Shown here in pieces: positions 56,683 to 58,887 of a stretch of DNA of 58,887 bases. Both the position numbers and the translations under genes were made by a program. The notes under the pieces were generated by a model. It was not told the DNA's origin, ran no database searches, and saw only the letters and a list, made by a program, of their open reading frames with translations. The stretch is taken from contig JAPLFL010000105.1 of assembly GCA_026390695.1 (NCBI GenBank), positions 1 through 58,887 on the forward strand. The letters are read 5' to 3'. Source of the stretch: Candidatus Kapaibacterium sp. GTDB lineage: Bacteria; Bacteroidota; Ignavibacteria; Kapaibacteriales; UBA2268. Position 1 is the first letter of the stretch, and every line of letters starts with the position of its first letter.

Positions 56683-57949
56683 ATGAAAACCAAATTATGT
56701 TTTTATTCTTCTTCTCGCTTTATGCGTTACCGCTGCTACTGCCGGAGATACTCTCTGGAGCAAAGTATCGAATCCTATCTATTATACTTTTGTGAAATAT
56801 TCTACTGACGGTAGATATATTGCCACGGGAGGAAATACAAGTAACGACGGAAATGTATATATGTACGATTCACAAACCGGTGCACTGGTTCATACTTTTT
56901 TTAGGGATAGTATTGATTATTATCAGATTTGGGGACTTGATTTTGCCAAGAATTGGATTGCTTTCTCAAAAGATTCAATAAATGGAAGTTATCCATACAT
57001 ACACATAATTGATATCAATAACTTCAATCTCATTAAAAAAGTAAAAGGTTCAGATTTTAAATTTTCTAAAAATGGGAAATTTTTATTATGTGTTTCTAAA
57101 GGCCCACAAATAAATATATACAATACTGACACATGGGAATTGTTATATACAAATGGGATAGATGGCTGCTATTTTTCTCTTGCAATATCTCCCGACGGTT
57201 CTGCTTTTGCTGTTGGAATGGATTATGATGGATCATATTGCAATAATCCTGCAAGGATAGAAATTTATAAAGGAACAAATTGGCAGGACAGGAGTACTAT
57301 TGTAGCACAAAAGAAATTTTCAACATTCTATGATCTCCGTTTTTCCAATGATGGTAAATATTTAGCTGCGGCTTCTTATAATGATAGTATTAGAGTTTAT
57401 AATGTAGAGGATAATTCTTTGTATAAAAGTTATTTATTTTATCAATCTCCAGTGGTTGCCTTTTCAAATGATGATAAATATTTAGTGACTTATAATGATG
57501 TTGATATTAAAATTGGAATTTGGGATTTTCAATCATGTAGTTCTGTTTATATTTATCCGAAAGGTGGCACACAAAGGAGCATTGATATTTCACCTGATAA
57601 TAATAATATAGCGGTTGTTAGATGTCCATCAGGTATTATTGTATATAATGCACAATGGAATCCGTCTTCTGTACTTGAAAATTTAATCCAGATTTCCCAA
57701 TCAATAATTTATCCTAATCCAATCAATGGAAATGCAAATATTGAATTCTTATTATTAAAACCATTTCAGTTAAGTGTTCAAATATTTAATTCTGCATCTG
57801 ATCCTCTTATTACCATATTTTCAGGATTCATGGAATCAGGAAATAAATCATTTATCTGGAATACAGCCGGATTGCCATCAGGTATGTATTTTTGCCGGGT
57901 AAGTGCCTCCGGAGCTGCTTCTACAATTCAAGTACTTATTCAACATTAA
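56683..57949 (+). CDS. WD40-like secreted protein with T9SS domain; signal peptide frameshifted from the ATG
   Basis: The continuous frame from GTG 56792 gives 385 residues: WD40-like repeats (VKYSTDGRYIATGG, LAISPDGSAFAVGMD, LRFSNDGKYLAAASY, SIDISPDNNNIAVV) and a T9SS tail (IYPNPINGNANIEF). The same frame reads upstream without a stop to 56687 and encodes a clear signal peptide (KPNYVFILLLALCVTAATA) and GDTLWSKV, but its only ATG (56683) is one base out of frame. One A fewer in AAAA at 56686-56689 would join them. The next gene has the same signal and DTVWTNK start in frame. So the gene is frameshifted in this copy, phase-variable, or the sequence has an error. Confidence 0.75.
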
Positions 57950-57961
57950 AAAGGATAAAAT

Positions 57962-58108
57962 ATGAGAACTATTTTATTAATGATTGTAATAATCCCAACT
58001 TTATTATTTGGGTTTCTATTTCTTACTCTAATCACTGCTTCAGGAAATAAATATTATTTTTTGAATCAGGAATTAGAAATAATGTTAAATATTGTTAATT
58101 TTGTATAA
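57962..58108 (+). CDS. Small membrane ORF (48 residues)
   Basis: Begins MRTILLMIVIIPTLLFGFLF, one hydrophobic helix, followed by a short polar tail. AAGGA (57951-57955) lies six bases before the ATG and it starts 12 bases after the upstream stop, so it may be translated from the same transcript. It could instead be a leftover signal peptide from a lost gene. No family is recognisable. Confidence 0.4.
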   Translation: MRTILLMIVIIPTLLFGFLFLTLITASGNKYYFLNQELEIMLNIVNFV

Positions 58109-58155
58109 TTGAATTATTAAGCGAAAAGTTGTTTATTATATATTTTGAGGTTTTT

Positions 58156-58887
58156 ATGAAAAAGTGTTTTGTTTTTGCTCTCACAGCCACATTATGGCTT
58201 AGTGCTTCACTTGTATTTGCAGATAATTATTTTGCAGATACCGTCTGGACAAATAAAACTGACCAAGCTGACGGTTTTTACATGGTGAAATTTTCAAAAA
58301 ATGATTCTATAATAGCAGGGATGGGGTATCAAATGGATTTATTCTATGATGCCGCTACTGGTGCGGAAATACATAGAATCCCTTTCAATTCAGAAGTTCA
58401 CTTTATAAATAATGATCAAAACTTTGTCAGACTCGCAGCCAGTCGAAATAAACTTGAAATTTGGGATACAAAAACATTTATAGTAATTGATTCTTTAGAA
58501 TCAGATGGAACTACTATAGGAAGTATTGATATTAGTAGTGATGAAAAATTTATAGTGGGAGTTATTCCGAAAGGTATAAGATCATGGAACTTAATAACAA
58601 AGAAAATTTTAAAAACACAGCTCTTTCAATCACAACCAAATTTAACTGAAATAGGAATAAGAACGATTAACTTTGCTTGCGATAATTCTAAGTTTATAGG
58701 TAGTTTAGGAAGGATTTATACTGATCCTAATCCACCGAATAAACAATATGGCTACGGATGGGATGTAATCTATGATTTCAATACACTTGACAGTGTTGAT
58801 GTGCTTGGAAGTTATCAGAGTTTTAAATTATCTAATACCTGTAAATATTTTACCGATAAAATTGCTGATTCCTTCAAAGGAGTTGAA
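58156..58887 (+). CDS. WD40-like secreted protein, 3' end outside the window
   Basis: 244 codons, open to the window end, so incomplete. GAGG (58147-58150) is five bases before ATG. A signal peptide (MKKCFVFALTATLWLSASLVFA) is followed by DTVWTNK and WD40-like repeats (MVKFSKNDSIIAGMGYQ, DISSDEKFIVGVIPKGIRSW). It is related to the gene at 56683, with the same start of the mature protein. A TAATTTTG box (58096-58103) precedes it and could be its promoter, though the TTTG upstream is 22 bases away. A T9SS tail is expected beyond the window. Confidence 0.8.
   Translation, partial: MKKCFVFALTATLWLSASLVFADNYFADTVWTNKTDQADGFYMVKFSKNDSIIAGMGYQMDLFYDAATGAEIHRIPFNSEVHFINNDQNFVRLAASRNKLEIWDTKTFIVIDSLESDGTTIGSIDISSDEKFIVGVIPKGIRSWNLITKKILKTQLFQSQPNLTEIGIRTINFACDNSKFIGSLGRIYTDPNPPNKQYGYGWDVIYDFNTLDSVDVLGSYQSFKLSNTCKYFTDKIADSFKGVE

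Noticed and set aside
56588-56686. 32-codon frame with ATGA overlap to the next start
   Set aside because: No good ribosome binding site and no recognisable sequence; the overlap may be chance in this AT-rich stretch.
1-58887. tRNA or rRNA genes
   Set aside because: The long gaps were read for TTCGA-type T-loops and acceptor pairing on both strands, and none gave a cloverleaf; a covariance-model scan would be the decisive test.

Overview
This AT-rich window (start codons ATG, GTG and TTG; a mixture of clear and absent Shine-Dalgarno sites) looks like a chromosomal segment from the Bacteroidota/Chlorobi (FCB) superphylum. A deep lineage such as Kapabacteria or Ignavibacteria is my best guess, not a firm one. 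The evidence is: at least seven very large secreted proteins ending in a type IX secretion (T9SS, Por) sorting domain; two well-spaced promoters of the Bacteroidota form TTTG-N19-TAnnTTTG (before pqqD-pepD and before carA); and SBBP, BNR, IgGFc-like and arylsulfotransferase/Fn3 surface proteins. No rRNA, tRNA, CRISPR array, prophage or intact insertion sequence was seen.

Layout. 1-6772: a three-gene operon (BNR-repeat T9SS protein, outer-membrane barrel with coiled coil, membrane-anchored SpoIIE-type phosphatase). 6809-8745: a PqqD-fold protein coupled to dipeptidase PepD, ending in a strong terminator. 8767-11456 (minus): an exosortase, a small multi-TM partner and a GloVer-repeat beta-propeller whose C-terminus resembles an exosortase sorting signal. 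This is a self-contained surface-sorting module inside a genome that otherwise uses T9SS. 11664-12026: an array with 21-bp periodicity, degenerate on the left and homogeneous in the core. 12236-18486 (minus): an AlkZ-like winged-helix protein, an SBBP beta-propeller T9SS protein, a SulP transporter and a methyltransferase. 18865-24752: housekeeping (queE, a glycosyltransferase, rplS, infC, lysS, an M20 dipeptidase).

24916-35061: three arylsulfotransferase-fold T9SS proteins in a row, the last two recent duplicates with six Fn3-like repeats each. 35089-41616: CBS-domain protein, carA-carB, Ppx/GppA phosphatase and a lipoprotein. 41670-46713 (minus): recJ followed by a Dna2-like nuclease-helicase, probably a DNA-end-processing pair. 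47135-50057: rsgA-tag facing a trmH-mqnA-like pair with overlapping 3' ends. 50238-56190: a tandem pair of about 990-residue IgGFc-binding-like T9SS proteins. 56191-58887: a large nested palindrome, a WD40-like T9SS gene whose signal peptide is out of frame with its only ATG, a 48-codon membrane ORF, and a second WD40-like protein cut by the window end.

The most distinctive content is the exosortase/GloVer module, the 21-bp array beside it, the RecJ-Dna2-like operon and the signal-peptide frameshift at 56683. Functions of the large surface proteins are inferred from fold only.
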